Source: an uncultured Clostridia bacterium
GTDB lineage: Bacteria > Bacillota > Clostridia > TANB77 > CAG-508
DNA: 64,000 nucleotides
Assembly: GCA_948676835.1 (NCBI GenBank)
Contig: CAPOZU010000012.1
Coordinates: forward strand, 1 to 64,000
Reading direction: 5' to 3'
The notes under the pieces were generated by a model that saw nothing but the letters and a program-made list of their open reading frames with translations, searched no databases and had not been told where the DNA came from. Below are positions 54,031 to 61,788 of the stretch, in pieces; within the stretch, counting starts at the first letter, position 1, and each line of letters opens with the position of its first letter. The position numbers and the translations under genes were made by a program.

Positions 54031-57000
54031 ATGTGTATAAAAAAATTAAAGATAAAAGTGGAAATTATAATAAAAAATATATCTAAATTTATAATGTGGG
54101 TTTTTAATAAAATATTTGGAGATTTTTTTAATAATTTAAAAAGAATATATAAAATTATAATAAAAAGAATTAAAAAAATTATTGATGATAAAATAGAATA
54201 TGAATATGAAAGTTTAAATCCAGATAATACTATTGATAGAAAGTCGTTTGATGCATTAGAATATACATTTTTAAATAAAAATATTACTAATATTGCTATT
54301 ACGGGAAATTATTCATCAGGTAAATCTAGCATAATAGAAAGTTTTATTGATAAAAATTTTTGTTTTAAAAAAAAATTTTTTATATTATCTCTTGCTACAT
54401 TAAGCGATGATAATAAAAAATATGATGCAAAAGAAATCGAAAAATCAATAATAGAACAATTATATTATTCAAATTTAATAAAAATTGTGGATATAGAAAA
54501 AAATTTTTTTAAATGTTTATCTGCAATATGCTCTATTTTTTTGTTTGATATAATATATATTTTTTTGTTATCTAAATTAAATTTAATAATGCAAATTGAT
54601 ACATATATAAGATTTTGGTTATATGTTATATTTATTATTATAATGTCATTATTTATGTATAAAGTACTGAAAATTATACAGCGTTCTAATAAAGTTTCTA
54701 TTACTGCACCTAATATTGAAATAGATATAAAAGGTGAAGAAGGAGATAGTAATATAATAAATAAAGAATTAGGATTAATACAAAGTATAATAAATACTAT
54801 TGGTATTAAATATATAATTTTTGAAGATTTAGACAGATTTAATAAAAGTATAATTTTCGAACATTTAAGAGAATTAAATATTATTCTTAACAATCAGAAA
54901 AAAATTTTTAATAATTCAAAAATTAAATTTATATACTTAATAAGAGATGAGGTTTTTAAAGATGAGAATAGGACTAAATTTTTTGATTTTATATATCCAG
55001 TTATTCCATATGTTACTTATAATACTTCAGGTGAAGAATTAAATAAAGTAATAAAAAAATATAATTTACAAGAGGAATTACCAGAAAGAGATATTTTAAA
55101 TATTTGTTCATATATAAATGATTTTAGAATATTGAAAAATGTTTTAAATGAATATAGAATTTATAAAAATGATTTAAATAGAAAAAATATAAATTCTCTA
55201 GTATTATTTTCAATATTATTATATAAAAATACTTTTTCAGAGGATTTTTCAAAACTTCAACAAGGAGAAGGAAATTTATATAATGTATTGGAAGATATAA
55301 AAAAAGTAAAAGAAGAATTGATAAATGATAATAAAAAAGAAATAATAAAACTTGAAGATGAAATAGAACATATACAGAGATTTAAAATAGAAAATATGAA
55401 AATTAAAGAAGCAATATGGAACACAATAGGAAATGAATTAAATTCATTTGATAATGTAATTAATTTAAGAAATAAAAGTAATGTATATAATGCAAGAGAA
55501 TATAAATTTAAAGATATTAAATATATAATACCATTAGATTTTCTAATTAATGATGATACAATAATATCTTATTTTAATAGTCAAAATAAAGTGGAAAAAA
55601 ATAATTTGAAAAAAGTATTATCTAAAAATAAAGATACAACAGCATTAATAAATGAATATAAAAAAAATATTGTAGAAAATCAAGCCGAAATAAAAAGATA
55701 TAACAGTGATATAGAAAAAGACCAATCATATATTGAGTATTACAAAGAAATGAATGTAAAATTAAAGGAAGGAAATAATAAGGAAATTTTTTCGAAGATA
55801 GAATGGAAGAAAAAAATATTTAAAGAATTTAATGGAAATAGTAAAAAAGAAGAATTGGTAAAATACTTAATTAGAAATGACTATATTAATAATAATTATG
55901 AAATTTATATCAATCAATTTCATCCTGGAAGTTTAAGTAAAAATGATGAAGAGTATATAATGTCATTTAAAATAAATGGAGTAACAGATTATAAATGTAA
56001 AATTGATAATCCTGACAAAGTTATTGAAAAAATTATTAAGCAATCATTAGGAAATAAAGCATTATTTAATGTATATTTGTTAAAAGAATTGATAAATAAA
56101 AAAGATGTAGTTCGAATAAATGAAATATGTAATTTATTTTATAAATATGATAAAATAATCGAATTTTTTTCATATATTATAGAAAATTATTTAGAAGAAG
56201 AACAAGATTTTTTCTTTGAGATTTATGTTAAAAACAAAAGTTTTTGGGAAAATTTCTCTAATAAGTCTGATAAATATATACAAGATATATCGAAAATCCT
56301 TGAAAAATTATTATTAAAACTGGATAAAGAAAATATATGCAATATAGATAATTATGAAAATCTATGTAAGTTTATTAAGACAAATGACTTATTAATAAAT
56401 GATTATAAATATATTGAAATAGTAAAATCTTTAGATATAAAATATAATAACTTAGGCTTAGAAAGATTTGATTTAAATATGAGAAAGTCTTGCATTGAAA
56501 ATGATTGCTTTGAAATAAATTATGAAAATCTAAAATATATTTTTATAGTTTATTATGGATTATCAATAACTAATTTTGAATCAAAGAATTTTTCTAGCAT
56601 ATGTAATCATAAAATAGAAAAATATATCAAAGAAAATATAAATGTATATATAGATCAGGTGTATTTAAAATTAAAAGGTAATTATAGAAATGAAGAAAAA
56701 GATGTGATATATTTATTGAATAATTCTAAAATTAATCAGCGTAAAAAAGAAATTATTATAGAAAGAGAAAACATAAAGTTTAAAAATATTAAATTAATTC
56801 AAAATAAAAAGATACAAGCGATAGCTTTTCAAAAAAATAAAGTAATTAATAGCTGGTATAATATTATAGCATATTTTAATAACAAGAAGAAAATAGATAA
56901 TGTTTTAATTAATTTTATAAATAATAACATAGAGTTAATTAAAAAGAAAAGTTCATTCCACCAATGCAATAGTAAAGATATTTTTTGTAAAGAAATATCT

Positions 57001-57678
57001 AAATGCTATAATATTAAAAATGTTATATATGATTTTGTTTCTCGTAATAGTGATATAAAAGTAAAGTTAAATGAAATAAATGAAATTCCAAGAGATAAAT
57101 TAGAAATTTTAATAAGAACAGGTAAATTAGATATTAATATAGAAGAATATAGGGAATTTAGCAATAATGATAGTGATATATTTATATTATATACTAAATA
57201 TAATACAACTATTATTGAAAAACGATTTCTAAGTAATTATTTATATTCAATCAATGAAGTAAATTTAATTTTGAAAAAAGATTCAATTGGAAGAGAATTT
57301 AAACATAATTTGCTGAGTGATAGTAATAATTTTTCAACTACTGATTTAAATCAAAAAAGTGCTTTAGAATTTGTAAAATACATAGAAAAAAATGAATTGA
57401 GCGTTAAATTAAGAGTTGATGATATAAAAAAATTTCTAGAATGTATGCCAGAAAAGAAAAGAATAAATCTTTTAAAATGCTGTTCTAGTAAAATTTCAAC
57501 GGAAGATTTTTCGGATATTATTTTGACATATTTAACTAGATATGATGCGCTAGTAAAAAATGAATCTAAAGTTTATGGATATGGTAAAAAAGTGGAAGAT
57601 TTGATACAGTTATTAAAATTAGCAGGATTTGAAATAAATTATAATATTAAAGATGGCAAGATATATGTAAATTCGTAA
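54031..57678 (+). CDS. YobI-like P-loop NTPase with two membrane helices
   Basis: 1215 aa. Walker A is GNYSSGKS (92-99), Walker B EDLDRF (265-270), and IKFIYLIRDEVF supplies the sensor-type Arg. Two hydrophobic helices (about 155-177 and 195-215) interrupt the NTPase between the two motifs, the hallmark of YobI/KAP-like membrane NTPases, which occur in phage defence. The remaining 850 residues are helical and rich in Ile, Lys, Asn, without a known effector domain. I take ATG 54031 (TGGAG upstream) because the ATG at 53959 lies before the leader terminator. The divergent TOPRIM-like gene may be a partner. Confidence 0.75.
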   Translation: MCIKKLKIKVEIIIKNISKFIMWVFNKIFGDFFNNLKRIYKIIIKRIKKIIDDKIEYEYESLNPDNTIDRKSFDALEYTFLNKNITNIAITGNYSSGKSSIIESFIDKNFCFKKKFFILSLATLSDDNKKYDAKEIEKSIIEQLYYSNLIKIVDIEKNFFKCLSAICSIFLFDIIYIFLLSKLNLIMQIDTYIRFWLYVIFIIIMSLFMYKVLKIIQRSNKVSITAPNIEIDIKGEEGDSNIINKELGLIQSIINTIGIKYIIFEDLDRFNKSIIFEHLRELNIILNNQKKIFNNSKIKFIYLIRDEVFKDENRTKFFDFIYPVIPYVTYNTSGEELNKVIKKYNLQEELPERDILNICSYINDFRILKNVLNEYRIYKNDLNRKNINSLVLFSILLYKNTFSEDFSKLQQGEGNLYNVLEDIKKVKEELINDNKKEIIKLEDEIEHIQRFKIENMKIKEAIWNTIGNELNSFDNVINLRNKSNVYNAREYKFKDIKYIIPLDFLINDDTIISYFNSQNKVEKNNLKKVLSKNKDTTALINEYKKNIVENQAEIKRYNSDIEKDQSYIEYYKEMNVKLKEGNNKEIFSKIEWKKKIFKEFNGNSKKEELVKYLIRNDYINNNYEIYINQFHPGSLSKNDEEYIMSFKINGVTDYKCKIDNPDKVIEKIIKQSLGNKALFNVYLLKELINKKDVVRINEICNLFYKYDKIIEFFSYIIENYLEEEQDFFFEIYVKNKSFWENFSNKSDKYIQDISKILEKLLLKLDKENICNIDNYENLCKFIKTNDLLINDYKYIEIVKSLDIKYNNLGLERFDLNMRKSCIENDCFEINYENLKYIFIVYYGLSITNFESKNFSSICNHKIEKYIKENINVYIDQVYLKLKGNYRNEEKDVIYLLNNSKINQRKKEIIIERENIKFKNIKLIQNKKIQAIAFQKNKVINSWYNIIAYFNNKKKIDNVLINFINNNIELIKKKSSFHQCNSKDIFCKEISKCYNIKNVIYDFVSRNSDIKVKLNEINEIPRDKLEILIRTGKLDINIEEYREFSNNDSDIFILYTKYNTTIIEKRFLSNYLYSINEVNLILKKDSIGREFKHNLLSDSNNFSTTDLNQKSALEFVKYIEKNELSVKLRVDDIKKFLECMPEKKRINLLKCCSSKISTEDFSDIILTYLTRYDALVKNESKVYGYGKKVEDLIQLLKLAGFEINYNIKDGKIYVNS

Positions 57679-57779
57679 AATAAAAATATTTAATACAATT
57701 GAATATATTGACATTTTCTGTATTCTTTTCCCATTTTCTACACACAATACTCTTATAAACCAAATTATAGGAGGAAAAT

Positions 57780-58151
57780 ATGAGAGAAGAAGGAATGCAA
57801 GAATTATTAGAGATTTTCAGAAATCACATGTACGTAAAAGACATGAAAGACATAGTTGAAGACATCAACACGGTGCAAGATTTAATAGAACACAAATTCT
57901 ATGACAAAGAACTAGTAATAGAACTTGAATCAAAATATTCAATAGAAATTGCGTTTTTTGTAAATCTAGAACGTGAAAATGACATTATTTTAAATGAAAA
58001 TTGTGAAGATGCAGGATTGCAAGTATTAATGAATTTAAGATATCGATTGTATAGAATTGGTGTTTATAAAATTATGAAGGAAAAGGGAAAAGAAATTACT
58101 AAAGAAATCATAAAAGGAAATTATAAAGACTTAGTAGAAATGCTAAAATAA
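57780..58151 (+). CDS. Small hypothetical protein, 123 aa
   Basis: A fully helical soluble protein with acid and basic heptads; opening MREEGMQELLEIFRNHMYVKDM, ending in a Lys-rich helix. No known domain is recognised. TAGGAGG is an excellent ribosome site. It is followed by its own terminator, so it is a single-gene unit. Role unknown. Confidence 0.6.
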   Translation: MREEGMQELLEIFRNHMYVKDMKDIVEDINTVQDLIEHKFYDKELVIELESKYSIEIAFFVNLERENDIILNENCEDAGLQVLMNLRYRLYRIGVYKIMKEKGKEITKEIIKGNYKDLVEMLK

Positions 58152-58157
58152 AATTTG

Positions 58158-58185
58158 AGTTGTCTCTTCTAGAGGCAACTTTTTT
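58158..58185 (+). terminator. Rho-independent terminator
   Basis: AGTTGTCTCT / AGAGGCAACT stem (one G-T pair) followed by TTTTTTC. Confidence 0.88.
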
Positions 58186-58237
58186 CATATTTCATAAATT
58201 CTTACATAGAATTAAATAAAAACTTTTGGAGGAATTT

Positions 58238-58834
58238 ATGATAAAAATGATTGAACTTCCATATAGCTTAGATGCTTTGGAACCTTTTTATTCAAAAGAG
58301 ACTTTAGATTTACATTATAATATTTTGTATAAAGGATATGTAGATAAAACTAATAGTAGCTTTGTAAATCTTGAATCTGCAAGAGCTAGAAATGATTTTA
58401 AAAATATAAAATGTCTAGAAAAAGAATTGTCTTTTCAAGGCTCTGGAGCGATATTACATGAAATGTTTTTCCAAAATATGAAACCTGCATCAGAAATATC
58501 AAGAATTGATTGTAGATTAGTGCAAAAGATAATAGAAGATTTTGGAAGCTTTGAAGCATTTAAAAGACAATTTTCAGAAGCAGCGGCGGTAGTTGAAGCT
58601 TCTGGATGGTGCTTATTAGTTTGGGTTCCAAACTTTAAAAAGTTGGAAATATTGCAATGTGAAAAGCATCAAAATTTAACATTATGGGGATGCAAACCAC
58701 TTTTGGTACTAGATATGTGGGAACATTCTTATTATTTGCAATATAAAACCAAAAGACCAGATTACATATCTGCTTTTTGGAATATAATTAATTGGGAAGA
58801 GGTAAATAAAAGATTTTTGGAAATTAATTTCTAA
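58238..58834 (+). CDS. Fe/Mn-type superoxide dismutase family protein
   Basis: 198 aa. The metal ligands are all present: His26 (DLHYN), His74 (ILHEMFF), Asp159 and His163 (VLDMWEHSYYLQYK). The N-terminal ELPYSLDALEPFYSKETLDLHY and the C-terminal RPDYISAFWNIINWEEV are typical. It should dismutate superoxide and help oxygen survival in an anaerobe. Some unusual residues near the centre (NMKPASEIS, SGAILHEMFF for the usual NHxxF) suggest a diverged, perhaps spore-linked, variant. The ATG at 58238 follows TTGGAGGA; the in-frame TTG at 58226 overlaps it. Confidence 0.85.
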   Translation: MIKMIELPYSLDALEPFYSKETLDLHYNILYKGYVDKTNSSFVNLESARARNDFKNIKCLEKELSFQGSGAILHEMFFQNMKPASEISRIDCRLVQKIIEDFGSFEAFKRQFSEAAAVVEASGWCLLVWVPNFKKLEILQCEKHQNLTLWGCKPLLVLDMWEHSYYLQYKTKRPDYISAFWNIINWEEVNKRFLEINF

Positions 58835-58837
58835 TAA

Positions 58838-58882
58838 AAAAAATCAAGCACTGGTATTATCTACCAGTGCTTGATTTTTTTA
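58838..58882. terminator. Bidirectional terminator
   Basis: Long stem AAATCAAGCACTGGTA / TACCAGTGCTTGATTT with A run before and T run after, between convergent genes. One of the strongest hairpins in the window. Confidence 0.93.
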
Positions 58883-58887
58883 TGGAA

Positions 58888-59136
58888 CTATTTTGCGACT
58901 TTGGAACTACCGTTTCGGTCAAGCATTGTGGCAAATCCACCACCATAACCATGTCCGACATACCAGTACATTACATTGTTTTCAGGATCAATGTATACCC
59001 AGTTTCTGGAACTGATTTCAGTTATATCATAAATGCTGTTTTCCTTATCATAGCGTTTTGGAGAACCGTCAGCTTCGAGCATAATGTCCAGTCCGCCACC
59101 ATAACCGTGTCCAACGTACCAATACATTACTCGGGA
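58888..59136 (-). pseudogene. C-terminal repeats of the lipoprotein, separated by a stop
   Basis: In the same frame as the lipoprotein gene downstream of its TAA (59137-59139), this stretch encodes two further DUF6440-like repeat endings (VMYWYVGHGYGGGLDIMLEADG and VMYWYVGHGYGGGFATML...). The original protein would have been about 292 residues. At the stop, four codons expected to read P-E-N-N are replaced by ATC TAA TCC CGA with the frame kept, so it is a local substitution, not an indel. Confidence 0.65.
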
Positions 59137-59766
59137 TTAGATATCAACGTAAACCCAGTTACGAGATGATATTTCGGTTACATCATAAATGCTTGTCTTT
59201 TCATCATAAAGCTTAGGTGAACCGTCAGCTTCAAGCATGATAGAAAGTCCGCCACCATAACCATGTCCGACATACCAGTACATGACTTTTGTTTCAGAGT
59301 CAACATATACCCAGTTTCTAGAATTGATTTCAGTTACATCATACATGCTCGTTGACGCATCATACAGTTTGGGAGAACCATCCGGTTCAAGCATAATGGT
59401 AAGACCACCGCCATAACCATGTCCAACATACCAATACATAACTTTAGTTTCAGAGTCGACATATACCCAGTTTCTATTGCTAATTTCAGTTACATCGTAC
59501 ATGCTGTTTTCATTATATAGCTTTGGTGTAGCATCTTTATTAAGCATTGCTGTAAGACCACCACCATAGCCATGACCAATATAACAGTACATAACATTGT
59601 TCTCGGGATCAACATATACCCAATTTCGTGAACTGAGTTCTGTTAAATCATACATTGTGTCAAACTTTTTTTCCTCTGGAATTGGAGTCCGTTCAGCTGA
59701 ACAAGAACACATAAGTAGACAGATGATTAACAGTGATGTGATTAAAACCATAATTCTTTTTTTCAT
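59137..59766 (-). CDS. Lipoprotein with tandem DUF6440-like repeats
   Basis: 209 aa. An N-terminal signal (MKKRIMVLITSLLIICLLMCSCS) ends in a lipobox-like L-L-M-C (about residues 15-18), so it should be anchored outside the membrane. The mature part repeats a unit of about 47 residues of the form YDVTEISSRNWVYVDxE..VMYWYVGHGYGGGL.IMLE.DG.P, matching the DUF6440 pattern; four units are complete before the stop. The ATG at 59766 follows GAGGAGG; the upstream ATG at 59832 lies in the leader hairpin region. GC content is above average. Function unknown; cell-surface binding is plausible. Confidence 0.7.
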   Translation of the reverse strand: MKKRIMVLITSLLIICLLMCSCSAERTPIPEEKKFDTMYDLTELSSRNWVYVDPENNVMYCYIGHGYGGGLTAMLNKDATPKLYNENSMYDVTEISNRNWVYVDSETKVMYWYVGHGYGGGLTIMLEPDGSPKLYDASTSMYDVTEINSRNWVYVDSETKVMYWYVGHGYGGGLSIMLEADGSPKLYDEKTSIYDVTEISSRNWVYVDI

Positions 59767-59786
59767 AGTAACCTCCTCAAATCTGA

Positions 59787-59809
59787 TTTGGAGGTATGAA
59801 ACCTCCAAA
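59787..59809 (-). promoter_or_regulatory. Leader hairpin containing a second Shine-Dalgarno
   Basis: A perfect 9-bp stem (ACCTCCAAA and TTTGGAGGT arms, 5-nt loop) lies just upstream of the true ribosome site GAGGAGG. The arm carries a GGAGG copy, so it may compete for the anti-SD or shift position by pairing. Confidence 0.45.
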
Positions 59810-59851
59810 CATTTTATGCCTACAGGTTTCAATTATAAATAAATCTGATGT

Positions 59852-59880
59852 ATTATATCACGAAAATACTTGAAAATCAA
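59852..59880 (-). promoter_or_regulatory. Promoter of the lipoprotein gene
   Basis: On the minus strand TTGATT (59880-59875), a 17-bp spacer and TATAAT (59857-59852) with extended -10 TGA. Confidence 0.65.
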
Positions 59881-59919
59881 TTGTTTAATGAGATAGTTTA
59901 TAAGATAAAAACTATGTAA

Positions 59920-59947
59920 TTGACAAGAAAATATCACATGATATAAT
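59920..59947 (+). promoter_or_regulatory. Promoter of the YHYH/Ig-like protein gene
   Basis: TTGACA at 59920-59925, a 16-bp spacer, TATAAT at 59942-59947. Confidence 0.7.
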
Positions 59948-59987
59948 AAATTTGAAATATAGAATATAGTAATAATTGGGGGATAAA

Positions 59988-60923
59988 ATGAATAAAAATA
60001 TCAAACAAAAAAGAGTAGTAGTATTTTTTATAATTCTTATGATTGGTCTAGTTTTACCTTTAAATTGTATAGCTCATTCTGGAAGAACTGATTCGCATGG
60101 AGGACATAAAGACAATAAAAATGCGAGTGGACTTGGTCCATATCATTATCATTGTGGAGGTAATCCACCACATTTACATGATGGTGGTGTATGTCCATAT
60201 TCTAGTGAAGCACAAACAACAACAACTTCATCTGAACCAGAGGAACAGTCAACAGTTACTAAAACACAAACATCAACGACAAAGAAAACTGAGCCTAAAA
60301 AAGTATTAGTAAAAAGTATAAATCCAACTAAAGATAATGTAGAAATATTTTGCGGTACAACAGAGAAAATTGATGTTACAATTTCGCCAGAGAATGCAAC
60401 AGATAAAAATATTATTTGGGAAAGCTCTGATATAAATGTTGCGTCAGTAAATTCAGAAGGAGTAATAAGTGCCAATGATATAGGAGAAGCTGATATAACA
60501 CTAGAAAGTTCAAATGGTAAAAGAGCAACTGTTCACGTTAAAGTTCAACCAATAAAAGTAACAAGAATTGAAATAAGCACGCCTAATATAATTACTAAAG
60601 AAGGGGAAAAGACTAGTATTTCAGCTTCTGTTTTTCCTTTAAACGCTACTGATAAAACATTAGAATGGAGTGTTGAAAATCCATATATTGCAAGTGTTGA
60701 GGATGGAATTGTTATAGCTAAATCTGTAGGAACAACTAAAGTTTTTTGTTCTTCAAAAGATGGTGCTATTTCAGAAACAAAAATAACTGTTGAAGGAAAA
60801 AGCACTACATCATCTAATGAATCAATGGGAATTTTTGGCGGATTACTTGGATGGGGAATCATAATTGTTTTTGTGATTTATTTTAATAAATTGAGAAAAT
60901 ATAATAAAGAGGATGAAGAGTAA
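59988..60923 (+). CDS. Exported YHYH-domain protein with Ig-like (BIG2) domains
   Basis: 311 aa. A signal segment (about 8-27) precedes a His-rich YHYH domain (SGRTDSHGGHKDNK, then GPYHYHCGGNPPHLHDGG, about 32-66), which may bind metal. A Thr/Glu/Lys linker (about 72-105) leads to two BIG2-type bacterial Ig-like domains with NPTKDNVEIFCGTTEKIDVTISPENATD and VNSEGVISANDIGEADITLE. A C-terminal membrane helix (about 284-303) is followed by a charged tail, so it is anchored at the end. The ATG at 59988 has TTGGGGGA upstream. Probably a surface adhesin or metal-binding wall protein. Confidence 0.8.
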   Translation: MNKNIKQKRVVVFFIILMIGLVLPLNCIAHSGRTDSHGGHKDNKNASGLGPYHYHCGGNPPHLHDGGVCPYSSEAQTTTTSSEPEEQSTVTKTQTSTTKKTEPKKVLVKSINPTKDNVEIFCGTTEKIDVTISPENATDKNIIWESSDINVASVNSEGVISANDIGEADITLESSNGKRATVHVKVQPIKVTRIEISTPNIITKEGEKTSISASVFPLNATDKTLEWSVENPYIASVEDGIVIAKSVGTTKVFCSSKDGAISETKITVEGKSTTSSNESMGIFGGLLGWGIIIVFVIYFNKLRKYNKEDEE

Positions 60924-60977
60924 TAATATAGAAATATTTTGAATAATCACAAAACTACTTAAATAATATACAAATTA

Positions 60978-61006
60978 TTGACATACGTATATACACGTGC
61001 TATAAT
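60978..61006 (+). promoter_or_regulatory. Perfect sigma-A promoter of hicAB
   Basis: TTGACA (60978-60983), a 17-bp spacer, TATAAT (61001-61006). The spacer contains an ACGT..ACGT inverted pattern that could be the HicB operator. Confidence 0.8.
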
Positions 61007-61029
61007 TATCCTTGAAAGGAGGATAATAT

Positions 61030-61207
61030 ATGCGTGCTAAAGAACTAATAAAGTTACTAAAGCAAAATGGTTGGCACGAAGTTTCTCAAAAAGGTTCACA
61101 CCTAAAGATGAAAAAAGGTGATCAAACCGAAATTATACCAATACATAATCGGAGATATTCCGATTGGTACAGCTAAGGTAATTCTTAGAAGGGCTGGGCT
61201 AAAATAA
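61030..61207 (+). pseudogene. hicA: HicA mRNA interferase, interrupted by one extra base
   Basis: A 58-aa HicA toxin if one base is removed. MRAKELIKLLKQNGWHEVSQKGSH is the typical start, with the catalytic His in KGSHLKM. After IPIHN an extra C at 61150 makes an in-frame CGG and shifts the frame; the downstream frame reads GDIPIGTAKVILRRAGLK, the normal HicA end, stopping at 61205-61207. Annotated as read, the toxin would end early at WYS. A single repair restores a complete toxin. AAAGGAGG precedes the ATG. Confidence 0.85.
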
Positions 61208-61268
61208 AGCCCTTCCAATACATAAATAATACACGCACTCCTTTCATATATTATATTGAGGTGAAAAC

Positions 61269-61673
61269 ATGAATGAATTAAAAATTTGTATTTATCCAGC
61301 GATTTTTAGCTATGACAAAAAAGATAATTGTTATTTAGTAGATTTTATTGATTTAAAAGGTTGTTCTACTTTTGGTAAAGATATCGTAGAAGCTTTTAAT
61401 ATGGCTCAAGATGCAATGGGATTGTATTTAGATGAACTTATAGAATACCCGAATGTAACAACAGATTTTTCAAAAATAGAATTGAAAAAAAATGAATTTA
61501 TAAACTATGTTAGTATAGATATGAATGAATATAGAAGAAAACACAATAATAAAGCAATAAAAAAAACATTAACAATTCCTTGCTGGTTAAATAATTTATG
61601 TGAAAGAAATCATATTAATTTTTCACAAGTCTTACAAGAAGCATTGAAGGAAAAATTAGGAATTATTGACTAA
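61269..61673 (+). CDS. hicB: HicB family antitoxin
   Basis: 134 aa. The N-terminal part is a partial RNase H fold (YPAIFSYDKKDNCYLVDFIDLKGCSTFGKDIVEAFNMAQDAMGLYL, residues 9-52) that binds HicA; the C-terminal part (KTLTIPCWLNNLCERNHINFSQVLQEALKEKLG) is a ribbon-helix-helix that represses the hicAB promoter. Intact. It follows hicA by 61 bp with GAGGTG upstream. With hicA broken, it may be an orphan antitoxin. Confidence 0.85.
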   Translation: MNELKICIYPAIFSYDKKDNCYLVDFIDLKGCSTFGKDIVEAFNMAQDAMGLYLDELIEYPNVTTDFSKIELKKNEFINYVSIDMNEYRRKHNNKAIKKTLTIPCWLNNLCERNHINFSQVLQEALKEKLGIID

Positions 61674-61734
61674 TTACAATAAAACGCATATAATATAAAC
61701 ATAGAAACGCATATATTATTCTTGAAGAGAAGAA

Positions 61735-61773
61735 CAAAAAATAACCTATACATTTAACATAGGTTATTTTTTG
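61735..61773. terminator. Terminator between hicB and GH30
   Basis: AAATAACCTAT / ATAGGTTATTT stem with an 8-nt loop and flanking A and T runs; usable in both directions. Confidence 0.88.
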
Positions 61774-61788
61774 TATTTATTCTAATTT

